Part shown: in pieces, positions 11,275 through 18,737 of the stretch | Layout of the letters: every line of letters starts with the position of its first letter | How positions within the stretch are numbered: position 1 is the first letter of the stretch | Assembly (NCBI GenBank): GCA_013153635.1 | Contig: JAADDZ010000019.1 | Span: 1-57,898 of the forward strand | Length of the DNA: 57,898 bases | Direction: 5' to 3' | From: Aquificota bacterium | GTDB taxonomy: Bacteria; Aquificota; Aquificia; Aquificales; Hydrogenothermaceae | Notes under the pieces: model-generated | Told to the model about the DNA's origin: nothing | Databases searched by the model: none | What the model saw: the letters and a program-made list of their open reading frames with translations, nothing else | Program-made: the position numbers and the translations under genes

Positions 11275-12027
11275 ATGATAGAGCTTAAAACCAAAGAAGA
11301 GATTGAAAAATTAAGATACTGCAACCAGATAGTAGCAGAAATTTTACAGTATTTAAAAGAACAAATAAAGCCCGGAATTACAGGAGTAGATTTGGATAAA
11401 ATGGCTAGAGAGGAATGCGAAAAAAGAGGAGTTAAACCTGCTTTTTTAGGTTTGTACGGCTTTCCTGCGGCTTTATGTGTATCAGTTAATGAAGAAGTAG
11501 TCCACGGAATACCAAAAAAAGACAAAATATTCAAAGAAGGAGACCTTGTTAGTATAGATTTTGGAGTCGTTGTAGACGGTTGGTATGGAGATGCGGCAAT
11601 AACAGTACCAGTAGGTAAAATCAGTGAAAGGAAAAAAAGATTACTTAAAGGAGTAGAAGAAGCCCTAGAAAATGCGATAGCCCAATGCTATCCCGGGAAC
11701 AACCTTCTCAATGTATCAAAGGCTATAGAAGATACCTTAAAAAGATATAAATTGTCCCCTATCTGTGAATATGGAGGACATGGGATTGGAAGAAAACCCC
11801 ATGAAGAGCCTTTTATTTCTAACTGTGTATTTAATGCAGAAAGTAGAGAACTAAAACCGGGTATGGTTCTAGCGATAGAACCAATGGCAACTTTAGGAAA
11901 AAATGAGGTAAGAAAACTAAAAGACAACTGGACAGTTGTCTCAAAAGACAAAAGTTACGCGGCACATTTTGAACACTCTATAGCAGTCACAAATGATGGT
12001 GCTATAGTTTTATCAAAATTAGATTGA
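11275..12027 (+). CDS. map: Methionine aminopeptidase, type I
   Basis: 250 residues. It removes the initiator methionine from nascent chains. The five metal ligands fit D95, D106, H169, E202 and E233, in the contexts [35 protein letters not shown] and FEHSIAVT. No N-terminal zinc finger or SH3 extension is present. It lies in the usual adk-map-infA order of Gram-positives and deep-branching bacteria. The start codon is ATG at 11275, 6 bases after adk. Confidence 0.98.
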   Translation: MIELKTKEEIEKLRYCNQIVAEILQYLKEQIKPGITGVDLDKMAREECEKRGVKPAFLGLYGFPAALCVSVNEEVVHGIPKKDKIFKEGDLVSIDFGVVVDGWYGDAAITVPVGKISERKKRLLKGVEEALENAIAQCYPGNNLLNVSKAIEDTLKRYKLSPICEYGGHGIGRKPHEEPFISNCVFNAESRELKPGMVLAIEPMATLGKNEVRKLKDNWTVVSKDKSYAAHFEHSIAVTNDGAIVLSKLD

Positions 12028-12034
12028 GGTAAAA

Positions 12035-12271
12035 ATGGCAAAGAAAAAACAAAAGCAAGAAAAAGAAAAAGGTATAGTAGTAGAAGGAACTGTAGAAGAA
12101 GCATTACCAAATGCGATGTTTAGGGTAAAGTTAGATACAGGACATGAAGTATTAGCTCATGTGTCTGGAAAGATGAGAATGCATTTTATAAAGATACTAC
12201 CCGGAGATAAAGTTAAAGTAGAACTTTCTCCTTATGACCTAACTAGAGGAAGAATAATATATAGAATGTGA
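12035..12271 (+). CDS. infA: Translation initiation factor IF-1
   Basis: 78 residues, with a short lysine-rich N-terminal extension before the OB fold ([19 protein letters not shown], residues 15-33). [19 protein letters not shown] and the LTRGRIIYR end are IF-1 signatures. It binds the 30S A site during initiation. It lies 7 bases after map and 10 bases before rpmJ. Confidence 0.97.
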   Translation: MAKKKQKQEKEKGIVVEGTVEEALPNAMFRVKLDTGHEVLAHVSGKMRMHFIKILPGDKVKVELSPYDLTRGRIIYRM

Positions 12272-12281
12272 GGTGAAAAAA

Positions 12282-12395
12282 ATGAAAGTAAGAGCTTCTG
12301 TTAAGAAAAGATGTGAAAAATGCAGAATAATAAGAAGAAAAGGAAAGGTTATGGTTATATGTGAAAATCCAAGACACAAACAAAGACAAGGTTAA
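12282..12395 (+). CDS. rpmJ: 50S ribosomal protein L36
   Basis: 37 residues beginning [20 protein letters not shown]. The zinc ligands C11, C14, C27 and H32 are present, so this is the zinc-binding form. An AGGTGA ribosome-binding site precedes the ATG at 12282. The TAA is at 12393-12395. The gene is easily missed because of its size. Its position between infA and rpsM is the usual one. Confidence 0.97.
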   Translation: MKVRASVKKRCEKCRIIRRKGKVMVICENPRHKQRQG

Positions 12396-12406
12396 GGAGG
12401 TTACCT

Positions 12407-12754
12407 ATGGCACGTATCGCTGGAGTAGATTTACCAGATAAAAAAAGATTGGAAATCGCACTAACTTATATATTTGGGATAGGTAAAACTAGAGCCAAAG
12501 AGATATTACAAGCTACAGGAATAGATGGTATGAAAAGAGTTGGAGAGCTTACTCCTGACGAACTAAATACTATCAGAAAATATATAGAGCAGAATTATAA
12601 AGTAGAAGGTGATTTGAGAAGAGAAATAGCAATGAACATAAAAAAATTGATAGATATAGGTTGCTATAGAGGTATCAGACACAGAATAGGTCTTCCTGTT
12701 AGAGGACAAAGAACCCAGACTAATGCTAAAACTAGAAAGAAAAGAAGAAGATAA
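12407..12754 (+). CDS. rpsM: 30S ribosomal protein S13
   Basis: 115 residues. Signatures: [20 protein letters not shown], the helix-hairpin-helix [11 protein letters not shown], and the C-terminal [20 protein letters not shown] followed by a basic tail. S13 forms intersubunit bridges B1a/B1b and contacts P-site tRNA. The AAGGAGGTTACC site 5 bases upstream is a near-perfect anti-Shine-Dalgarno complement. Confidence 0.98.
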   Translation: MARIAGVDLPDKKRLEIALTYIFGIGKTRAKEILQATGIDGMKRVGELTPDELNTIRKYIEQNYKVEGDLRREIAMNIKKLIDIGCYRGIRHRIGLPVRGQRTQTNAKTRKKRRR

Positions 12755-12766
12755 CAAGGAGGAAAC

Positions 12767-13156
12767 ATGGCAAAGAAAAGAAAATCCAAAAAGAAAGTCA
12801 AAAGAACGGTTCCTTACGGAATTGCTCATATTCAAGCAACTTTTAATAATACTATTATTACAATTACAGATAAAGAAGGTAATGTACTAACATGGGCATC
12901 AGGAGGAACAGAAGGTTTTAAAGGAACAAGAAAAAGTACTCCTTATGCGGCACAATTGGCGGCTCAAAAAGCGGCAAAAAGAGCTTTGGACGAATTTGGT
13001 ATGAAGGATATAGAAATCTGGGTAAAAGGTCCCGGAGCAGGAAGAGAACCTGCAATAAGAGCTATACAAGCTGTAGGACTAAATGTAAAAGTTATAAAAG
13101 ACGTCACTCCAATACCTCACAATGGTTGTCGTCCACCAAGCAGAAGGAGGGTGTAA
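12767..13156 (+). CDS. rpsK: 30S ribosomal protein S11
   Basis: 129 residues. Conserved blocks are [50 protein letters not shown] and the ending [18 protein letters not shown]11 forms the 30S platform at the mRNA exit. It is 3 bases from rpsD and belongs to the alpha operon. Confidence 0.98.
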   Translation: MAKKRKSKKKVKRTVPYGIAHIQATFNNTIITITDKEGNVLTWASGGTEGFKGTRKSTPYAAQLAAQKAAKRALDEFGMKDIEIWVKGPGAGREPAIRAIQAVGLNVKVIKDVTPIPHNGCRPPSRRRV

Positions 13157-13159
13157 TCT

Positions 13160-13774
13160 ATGGGAAGATATTTAGGTCCTTTAACAAAAGTAAGTAGAAG
13201 ACTTGGAACATACGTAGGTGGTAGCTTAAAATCTTTCCAAAGGAGAAATTTTCCTCCGGGTCAGCATGGAAGAACCCAAGGAAGAAAAAAGCTCTCTGAC
13301 TACGGACTTCGTCTTCAAGAAAAACAAAAACTTAGATACCTATATGGTGGAATAAGAGAAAATCAGTTTAAAAGATACTTTGAGGAAGCCGCAAAAGCTC
13401 ACGGAAATACAGGAACAGTACTATTACAACTGTTAGAAAGAAGATTAGATAACGTTGTTTATAGGCTAGGTTTTGCAAAAACAAGGAGACAGGCAAGACA
13501 GCTGGTAAGACATGGTCACTTCTTTGTTAACGGTAGAAAGGTAAACATACCTTCTTATAGAGTTGATGTTGGAGATATTATTGAAGTAAAAGAAAAGAGC
13601 AAAAAATCTCCCCTGTTTAAAGAGAACTTGGAGAGTATAGACCCTAGGTCTATTCCAACTTGGCTTGAGTTGGATAGAGACAACTTTAGAGGAAAGGTAG
13701 TTGAAATTCCAGAAGAAATAGAACTAGAAATCCCTGTAAACGTTCAGCATATTATTGAGTTCTACTCAATGTAA
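13160..13774 (+). CDS. rpsD: 30S ribosomal protein S4
   Basis: 204 residues. S4 is a primary 16S-binding protein and, in E. coli, the alpha-operon repressor. The S4 RNA-binding domain is seen as LDNVVYRLGFAKTRRQARQL followed by VRHGHFFVNGRKVNIPSYRV (residues 95-135). The N-terminus has no zinc cysteines. No alpha-operon pseudoknot leader was looked for exhaustively. The gene follows rpsK by 3 bases. Confidence 0.98.
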   Translation: MGRYLGPLTKVSRRLGTYVGGSLKSFQRRNFPPGQHGRTQGRKKLSDYGLRLQEKQKLRYLYGGIRENQFKRYFEEAAKAHGNTGTVLLQLLERRLDNVVYRLGFAKTRRQARQLVRHGHFFVNGRKVNIPSYRVDVGDIIEVKEKSKKSPLFKENLESIDPRSIPTWLELDRDNFRGKVVEIPEEIELEIPVNVQHIIEFYSM

Positions 13775-13794
13775 TTTAGGAGGTAAGAAAACAG

Positions 13795-14766
13795 ATGCCT
13801 TTTTTAGAATTTGTTATGCCACAGAAGATATATTGGGACGAAAATACCAAAACATCTACCTTTGGAAGATTGTATGCAGAGCCTTTAGAGAGAGGTTACG
13901 GTACTACAATAGGTAATGCTTTGAGGAGAGTTTTACTTTCTTCTTTAGAAAGTGGAGCAATCACTGCTGTTAAAATCTTAGGTGTGAGTCATGAGTTTTC
14001 TACTATAGAAGGTGTGATAGAAGATGTTTCTGAAATTATCATTAATCTAAAACAGTTAAAATTTAAAATGGAAGAAGGTTTAGACAAAGATTTTGCCATT
14101 TTGGAGTTTCAAGGTCCTGGAAAGATATACGCAAAAGATATTAAGCTTCCAGCGGGAATAGAGGTAGTTAACCCTGATGCGTATATAGCCACTGTTGATG
14201 GAAATGTCAAAATTCAGATGGAACTTAGAATCGAAAAAGGTAAAGGTTTCGTTACTGCAGAAGAGATGGATAAACCTACAGAGATAGGTTGGATACCTGT
14301 TGATGCTAACTTCTCTCCAGTAAAGAAATGTACTTTTATTATTGAACCAACGAGACTTGGAGAAAAAACAAATTTTGAAAAGTTGATTCTTGAAATACAT
14401 ACAGATGGAACGTTAACTCCTGATGAAGCTTTAACAAAAGCTGTAAACATTCTTGTGGAACATCTAAATCTTTTCTTAAATCCTGAAGTCGTTAAAGTTC
14501 AAACAATTAAAAAAGCTGAAGAAGTACCTGTAGAATCTATTCTAGAGGAAGATAAACTCTCTCTTCCAATTGATGAGCTTGAAATATCTTCTAGAGCTAC
14601 TAACTCTCTCAAAAAATTAGGTATAACAACTATTGGAGACCTTATAAAAATGACAGAAAAAGACCTACAAGAAGCTAAAAGTATAGGTAAAAAAGCGATA
14701 AAAGAAATCAAAGAGGCTCTTGCTAATTTAGGTCTTGAGCTTGCAAAATCTCCAACTGAAAAATAA
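13795..14766 (+). CDS. rpoA: RNA polymerase alpha subunit
   Basis: 323 residues. The N-terminal dimerisation domain has [19 protein letters not shown] (residues 33-51) and [15 protein letters not shown]. The C-terminal domain (about 248-315) has [13 protein letters not shown]-type helices, [16 protein letters not shown] and [14 protein letters not shown], the UP-element and activator contact surface. An AGGAGGTAAGAAAACAG site precedes the ATG. Confidence 0.98.
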   Translation: MPFLEFVMPQKIYWDENTKTSTFGRLYAEPLERGYGTTIGNALRRVLLSSLESGAITAVKILGVSHEFSTIEGVIEDVSEIIINLKQLKFKMEEGLDKDFAILEFQGPGKIYAKDIKLPAGIEVVNPDAYIATVDGNVKIQMELRIEKGKGFVTAEEMDKPTEIGWIPVDANFSPVKKCTFIIEPTRLGEKTNFEKLILEIHTDGTLTPDEALTKAVNILVEHLNLFLNPEVVKVQTIKKAEEVPVESILEEDKLSLPIDELEISSRATNSLKKLGITTIGDLIKMTEKDLQEAKSIGKKAIKEIKEALANLGLELAKSPTEK

Positions 14767-14783
14767 AAAAGAGGTGGACAAAG

Positions 14784-15158
14784 ATGCGACATAGAGTAAA
14801 AACAAAGAGTTTTCATAGACCTAAAGAACAACGAGAAGCTTTATTTATCAATTTAGCTATATCACTGATTGAACATGAAAAAATAGAGACAACTTTACCT
14901 AAAGCAAAAGTTTTAAGACCTTTTATAGAAAAACTCGTATCTCTTGCGAAAAAGGACACTGTCCATGCAAGGAGATTAGCCCTTTCTAGACTTAGGAATA
15001 ATAAAAAAGCTATGAATAAATTGTTTAAAGAAATCGCTCCCTTATATAAAGACAGAGAAGGTGGTTATATAAGGATATATAAGCTCCCTAAGAAAAGGAT
15101 AGGGGATAGCGCAGAACTTGCAATAATAGAGTTTGTACATCTTGAATCTAAAGAGTGA
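14784..15158 (+). CDS. rplQ: 50S ribosomal protein L17
   Basis: 124 residues. The start [19 protein letters not shown] and the blocks [21 protein letters not shown] (residues 31-51) and [19 protein letters not shown] identify L17. It closes the alpha operon. The stop TGA overlaps the start of the following membrane-protein gene. Confidence 0.98.
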   Translation: MRHRVKTKSFHRPKEQREALFINLAISLIEHEKIETTLPKAKVLRPFIEKLVSLAKKDTVHARRLALSRLRNNKKAMNKLFKEIAPLYKDREGGYIRIYKLPKKRIGDSAELAIIEFVHLESKE

Positions 15159-15457
15159 TGTTTATATTAGCTAATCTGTTAGAAGCGGTAGCCAAGATTT
15201 TGGATACCGCTCTTTTTTTATATATGTGGGTTGTTATCATATCTGCTCTAATTTCATGGGTCAATCCAGACCCTTATAACCCAATAGTTAGGTTTTTGAG
15301 AAATGTTACTGAACCTGTGTATAGGCTCATAAGAAGATATATACCTACCGTTTTTGGAGGTATAGATTTAGCTCCTCTTATTGTTATTTTTATAATAATG
15401 TTCCTAAGATATTTTGTAGTACAATCCTTGTACGAGCTTGCACACAAGTTATCGTAG
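15158..15457 (+). CDS. YggT-family membrane protein
   Basis: About 99 residues with two hydrophobic segments (roughly residues 15-37 and 65-88) around ISWVNPDPYNPIVRFLRNVTE, the YggT hallmark. E. coli YggT has been tied to osmotic tolerance and its homologues to cell-division regions, but the molecular role is not established. I chose the ATG at 15158, which shares one base with the rplQ stop (TGATG). A GTG at 15155 is also possible. The end overlaps the convergent phosphodiesterase gene by nine bases, with no terminator between them. Confidence 0.85.
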   Translation: MFILANLLEAVAKILDTALFLYMWVVIISALISWVNPDPYNPIVRFLRNVTEPVYRLIRRYIPTVFGGIDLAPLIVIFIIMFLRYFVVQSLYELAHKLS

Positions 15458-16225
15458 GTGACTTTCTGTAAGTCTCAATCTTTTAATTTCTTTTTTTTGT
15501 AAGTCTACAAAGAAAGCTTGGAATAAAAGTTCTCCTGTTGCTACTTCATATTTCTTAGGCAGACCTGTAAGGAATTTTTCAATAGGCTCTTCTATCTTCA
15601 TTCCTATAACTGAATGTAATGCCCCTGTTAATCCTATATCTGTAATATAAGCTGTACCTTTTGGTAAAAATATTTCATCTGCAGTTTGTACATGGGAATG
15701 TGTACCAAAGACTATACTAGCTCTTCCATCTACATAATAACCGAAGGCTGTTTTTTCTGAAGTAGCTTCAGCATGAAAATCGACTATGATGTAGTCGACT
15801 TTGTCTTTTATCTGATTGTATATCTCATCAAATTTCCTAAATGGGCAATCTAGAGGAATACCCATAAAAACTCTTCCCATAAGGTTTATCACTGCTATTT
15901 TTTTATTTTCTTTTTCTACAACTGTATATCCTCTACCATTGGCTAAAGGAGGATAGTTAGCTGGTCTTAAAAGATTTTCTTCTGTATCTAAAAGCTCATA
16001 TACTTCCTTTTTATCAAAAATGTGGTTACCTGATGTAAAAACATCTATAGAATACTGTTTTAAGGAGTTTAGTACTTTTTTTGTTACTCCAAACCCTCCT
16101 GCTATGTTTTCTACATTTAGGGTTATAAAGTCTGGTTTGTACTGTTTTATAACAAACGGCAGAAATTGGCTTAATGCCTTTCTGCCAGTTTTCCCTATGG
16201 TATCTCCTATAGATAAAATTTTCAT
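15449..16225 (-). CDS. ymdB: YmdB-family metallophosphoesterase (2',3'-cyclic-nucleotide phosphodiesterase)
   Basis: 258 residues, the normal YmdB length. Metal ligands of the calcineurin-like fold are visible: D8 in SIGDTIG, E39-N40 in LNVENIAGG, the N in SGNHIFDKKEV, the H in DFHAEATSEK and the pair in GTHSHVQTADE. Bacillus YmdB hydrolyses 2',3'-cAMP and interacts genetically with RNase Y. It begins directly after the rny stop, repeating the rny-ymdB pairing seen in Firmicutes, so a linked RNA-turnover role is likely. Confidence 0.9.
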   Translation of the reverse strand: MKILSIGDTIGKTGRKALSQFLPFVIKQYKPDFITLNVENIAGGFGVTKKVLNSLKQYSIDVFTSGNHIFDKKEVYELLDTEENLLRPANYPPLANGRGYTVVEKENKKIAVINLMGRVFMGIPLDCPFRKFDEIYNQIKDKVDYIIVDFHAEATSEKTAFGYYVDGRASIVFGTHSHVQTADEIFLPKGTAYITDIGLTGALHSVIGMKIEEPIEKFLTGLPKKYEVATGELLFQAFFVDLQKKEIKRLRLTESHLR

Positions 16226-17887
16226 CTATTTTGCAACCTCTACGAATCTAGATTCTCTTATTGTGGTTACCTTTATCTGTCCCGGAAAGTCTACTTCCTT
16301 TTCTATTCTTCCAGCTATCTCTTTTGTGAGCAGATATGCTTCCTCGTCTGATACTTTTTGGGCATTTACTATTATTCTCACTTCTCTTCCTGCCTGAATT
16401 GCAAAAGATTTTTCCACATTATCAAATGAGTTAACTATAGCTTCAATCTTTTCAAGCCTGTTTATATACGACTGGAGGGCTTCTCTACGGGCTCCGGGTC
16501 TTGCGGCTGAAAGGGCATCTGCCGCCGCAACTAGGACTGCTTCTGGATACCTTGCTGGCTCATCGTTGTGGTGGTATAAAATAGCATTGATGACAACATC
16601 TGGCTCTCCGTATCTTTTAGCAAGCTCTGCTCCAACTTTTGAGTGTGCGCCTCCTACTTCATGTGATATGGATTTTCCTATATCGTGCATTAATCCTCCT
16701 CTTTTTGCGGCTTTTTCATCAAGTCCTAATTCTGCCGCCATCATTCCTGCTAGATATGCCACTTCTTTTGTGTGAAGTAGTACATTTTGGGTGTAAGATG
16801 TTCTATAGTAGAGTTTACCTATGTAATAGAAAAGTTCAGAATGAACATCAGTAAAACCTAATTCGATGCATGTTTCTTCCCCAATTTTCCTTACATGTTC
16901 GTCCATCTCTTCTTTCACTTTTTCTACTACTTCTTCTATTCTTCCCGGGTGGATTCTTCCGTCTGATATAAGTCTCTCTAAAGATATTTTGGCGATTTCT
17001 CTTCTTAATGGGTCAAAAGAAGATATTGTAACAACATCTGGGGTGTCGTCTATTATTAGGTCGACTCCTGTTGCATATTCAAACGCTCTTATATTTCTAC
17101 CTTCTCTTCCTATTATCCTTCCTTTTATGTCGTTGCTTGGTAGGTCTACTGTAGATACAGTGTAAGAGGTGGTTATTTCAGGAGCTAGTCTCTGTATTGA
17201 TGTAACTAGATTCCATTTTGCTTTTCCTTCTGCTTCTTTCTTTGCTTCTTCTTCTATGTCTTTCATAAGTTTTGCCGCTTCTAGTCTTGCTTCTTCTTCT
17301 ACTTTTTTCATTAGCTCGTTTTTAGCTTCTTCTTTTGTCATGCTTGCTATTCTTTGGAGTTCTAACATATATTGCTCTTCTGCAGTCTTTAGTTTCTGCT
17401 CTTTTTCTAGCAACTCTTTTTCTAATGTTCTTATCTCTTCTTCTAGCTGTTTTATCTCTTTTTCTCTTTTTTCTATTTCTTCTTCTTTATGTTCTATTCT
17501 TGCTATTCTCTTTTCTAGCTGGGCTTCTTTGGTAAGAAGTACTTTTTCTAAGTCTTGGAGTTCTTTTCTTTGTTCTTTGAATTCTTCTTCTATCTCTTTT
17601 CTTCTTTTTAGAATTTCTTTTTCTATTATTATTTCTTGCTGTTTTTTTAGGTCTTCTGCGGCTTTTTCTATCTCTTTGGCTTTTTCTTTTGCCTGCTTTT
17701 CAGCTTCTCTTATTATTTCTTGAGCTTTTCTTTTTGCTTCTTCTTCTATTTTCTCTTTCTGCTGGATTATCCTTAGGGCTTCTTGCTCTTTTTCTTGTAG
17801 TTTTTTACCATAGGTTGCCTTGCACCCTATAAATCCAGCTATTCCTCCTATTGCTAAGGTTGAAATTCCGATAATTATTTCTATCAT
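16226..17887 (-). CDS. rny: Ribonuclease Y
   Basis: 553 residues. An N-terminal membrane helix (residues 1-22) is followed by a long glutamate/lysine coiled coil (about 30-220). A KH domain (IKGRIIGREGRNIRAFE, about 243-260) and an HD domain with GGLMHDIGKSISHEVG come next. RNase Y is a membrane-bound endoribonuclease initiating mRNA decay. The start overlaps the fau stop (ATGA). The coiled-coil region produces a very T-rich plus strand with several spurious reverse reading frames. Confidence 0.97.
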   Translation of the reverse strand: MIEIIIGISTLAIGGIAGFIGCKATYGKKLQEKEQEALRIIQQKEKIEEEAKRKAQEIIREAEKQAKEKAKEIEKAAEDLKKQQEIIIEKEILKRRKEIEEEFKEQRKELQDLEKVLLTKEAQLEKRIARIEHKEEEIEKREKEIKQLEEEIRTLEKELLEKEQKLKTAEEQYMLELQRIASMTKEEAKNELMKKVEEEARLEAAKLMKDIEEEAKKEAEGKAKWNLVTSIQRLAPEITTSYTVSTVDLPSNDIKGRIIGREGRNIRAFEYATGVDLIIDDTPDVVTISSFDPLRREIAKISLERLISDGRIHPGRIEEVVEKVKEEMDEHVRKIGEETCIELGFTDVHSELFYYIGKLYYRTSYTQNVLLHTKEVAYLAGMMAAELGLDEKAAKRGGLMHDIGKSISHEVGGAHSKVGAELAKRYGEPDVVINAILYHHNDEPARYPEAVLVAAADALSAARPGARREALQSYINRLEKIEAIVNSFDNVEKSFAIQAGREVRIIVNAQKVSDEEAYLLTKEIAGRIEKEVDFPGQIKVTTIRESRFVEVAK

Positions 17888-18450
17888 GCCATTTTTCCTC
17901 CTTTTTCGAATTTTGGTTTGATAATACGTGTAGGCGTAACTATTACGTCTACAGGTACATCGTGTCTATCATGGGGAAGTTGTTTTTGAATTTGGAAGTC
18001 ATAGGCTACGCCTATTTTTAGGATTTTTTTATCTTTTAGGAATCTGTCATAAAAACCACTTCCATAACCAAGTCTGTACCCGTATATGTCGAATGCTACC
18101 GCTGGAATTATTGCTACGTCTATAATTTTTGATGAGACCGGTAGTCCTTGGGGTTCTTTTATACCTGCGAACCCTTTTTTTAATTGGGAGATGTTTGATA
18201 TTTTTATGATTTTTAATGTTTTTTCCTCTACTTTTGGAAGAAGGACAGATTTTCTGTTCTGTTTAAGAAGGTAGTTTATTAAGAATCTAAGGTCTACTTC
18301 ATTCTTATGTGGGTAGTAGAGGAGTACAGCTTTTGCTTTTCTAAATTCTGGTAAAAGCAGTATTTTCCTTACTATTTTTATAGAATCTATTATTTTGTTT
18401 TTGTATCTTTCTCTTATTTTTAATAAACGCTTCCTAATCGTATCTTTCAT
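17884..18450 (-). CDS. fau: 5-formyltetrahydrofolate cyclo-ligase
   Basis: 188 residues, close to the ~180-200 of the family. It converts 5-formyl-THF to 5,10-methenyl-THF using ATP. Seen: KAVLLYYPHKNEVDLRFLI, GIKEPQ, PAVAFDIYGYRLGYGSGFYDR (the conserved GyGgGyYDR motif) and the end HDVPVDVIVTPTRII. I chose the ATG at 18450 because GGGAGGT lies 5 bases upstream. An upstream in-frame extension to 18516 runs through the structured RNA and is not credible. Neighbours: a 6S RNA candidate upstream, rny downstream. Confidence 0.93.
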   Translation of the reverse strand: MKDTIRKRLLKIRERYKNKIIDSIKIVRKILLLPEFRKAKAVLLYYPHKNEVDLRFLINYLLKQNRKSVLLPKVEEKTLKIIKISNISQLKKGFAGIKEPQGLPVSSKIIDVAIIPAVAFDIYGYRLGYGSGFYDRFLKDKKILKIGVAYDFQIQKQLPHDRHDVPVDVIVTPTRIIKPKFEKGGKMA

Positions 18451-18452
18451 CT

Positions 18453-18477
18453 GACCTCCCATATAACATGGAAGGTC
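18453..18477 (-). promoter_or_regulatory. Hairpin sequestering the fau ribosome-binding site
   Basis: On the minus strand GACCTTCCAT and ATGGGAGGTC form a 10-pair stem with one G-U pair and a 5-base loop. The GGGAGG of the fau ribosome-binding site is wholly inside the 3' arm, ending 2 bases before the ATG. Such a stem would block initiation until melted or unwound, like an RNA thermometer or a processing-dependent leader. The structure is seen. The function is inference. Confidence 0.55.
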
Positions 18478-18489
18478 ACGCGGATAAAA

Positions 18490-18664
18490 ACTCCGCGAGA
18501 GCCGACGGGATACCATCGGTTTCTGGGTTCAAATAAAAACGTGGGTGCTTTCACTGATACCTCCTTGAGCCAGTTTTGGCTACTAGAGGTAATCAGATGT
18601 TAAGCTCCCTTTTACCCAGTTATAGCCCAGAATAACACGGTACCCCTATCGTACTCCGCAGAGC
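18490..18664 (-). ncRNA. ssrS: 6S RNA candidate
   Basis: The minus strand of the pheT-fau gap folds into one long rod, the 6S RNA architecture. The closing stem pairs 18656-18664 with 18490-18498. The next stem pairs 18639-18646 with 18507-18514, then 18626-18632 with 18521-18527. A central bubble of 16 bases (18610-18625) faces 15 bases (18528-18542). Upper stems pair 18602-18609 with 18543-18550 and 18586-18596 with 18554-18563. The apical AGCC/GGCT hairpin has a 6-base loop. The open bubble mimics melted promoter DNA and would bind sigma-70 RNA polymerase holoenzyme. A run of Ts follows the 3' stem. Placement directly upstream of fau matches ssrS-ygfA of proteobacteria. The length, about 175-185 bases, is right. 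tmRNA and RNase P motifs are absent. Confidence 0.82.
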
Positions 18665-18737
18665 ATATTCAGTTTTGCTAATTTCGTTTAAACTTAATTT
18701 ATCAAATATCATTTTTTCCGCGTTAAACCTTCCAGTT

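Noticed and set aside
17169-17723. Serine-rich reading frame opposite rny
   Set aside because: It is the antisense of the RNase Y coiled coil, whose E/K codons read as S/F/L on the other strand. It has no ribosome-binding site and no recognisable domain.
18451-18516. N-terminal extension of fau up to 18516
   Set aside because: The extra residues are encoded by the RNA hairpins, while the ATG at 18450 has a proper ribosome-binding site and the normal family start.
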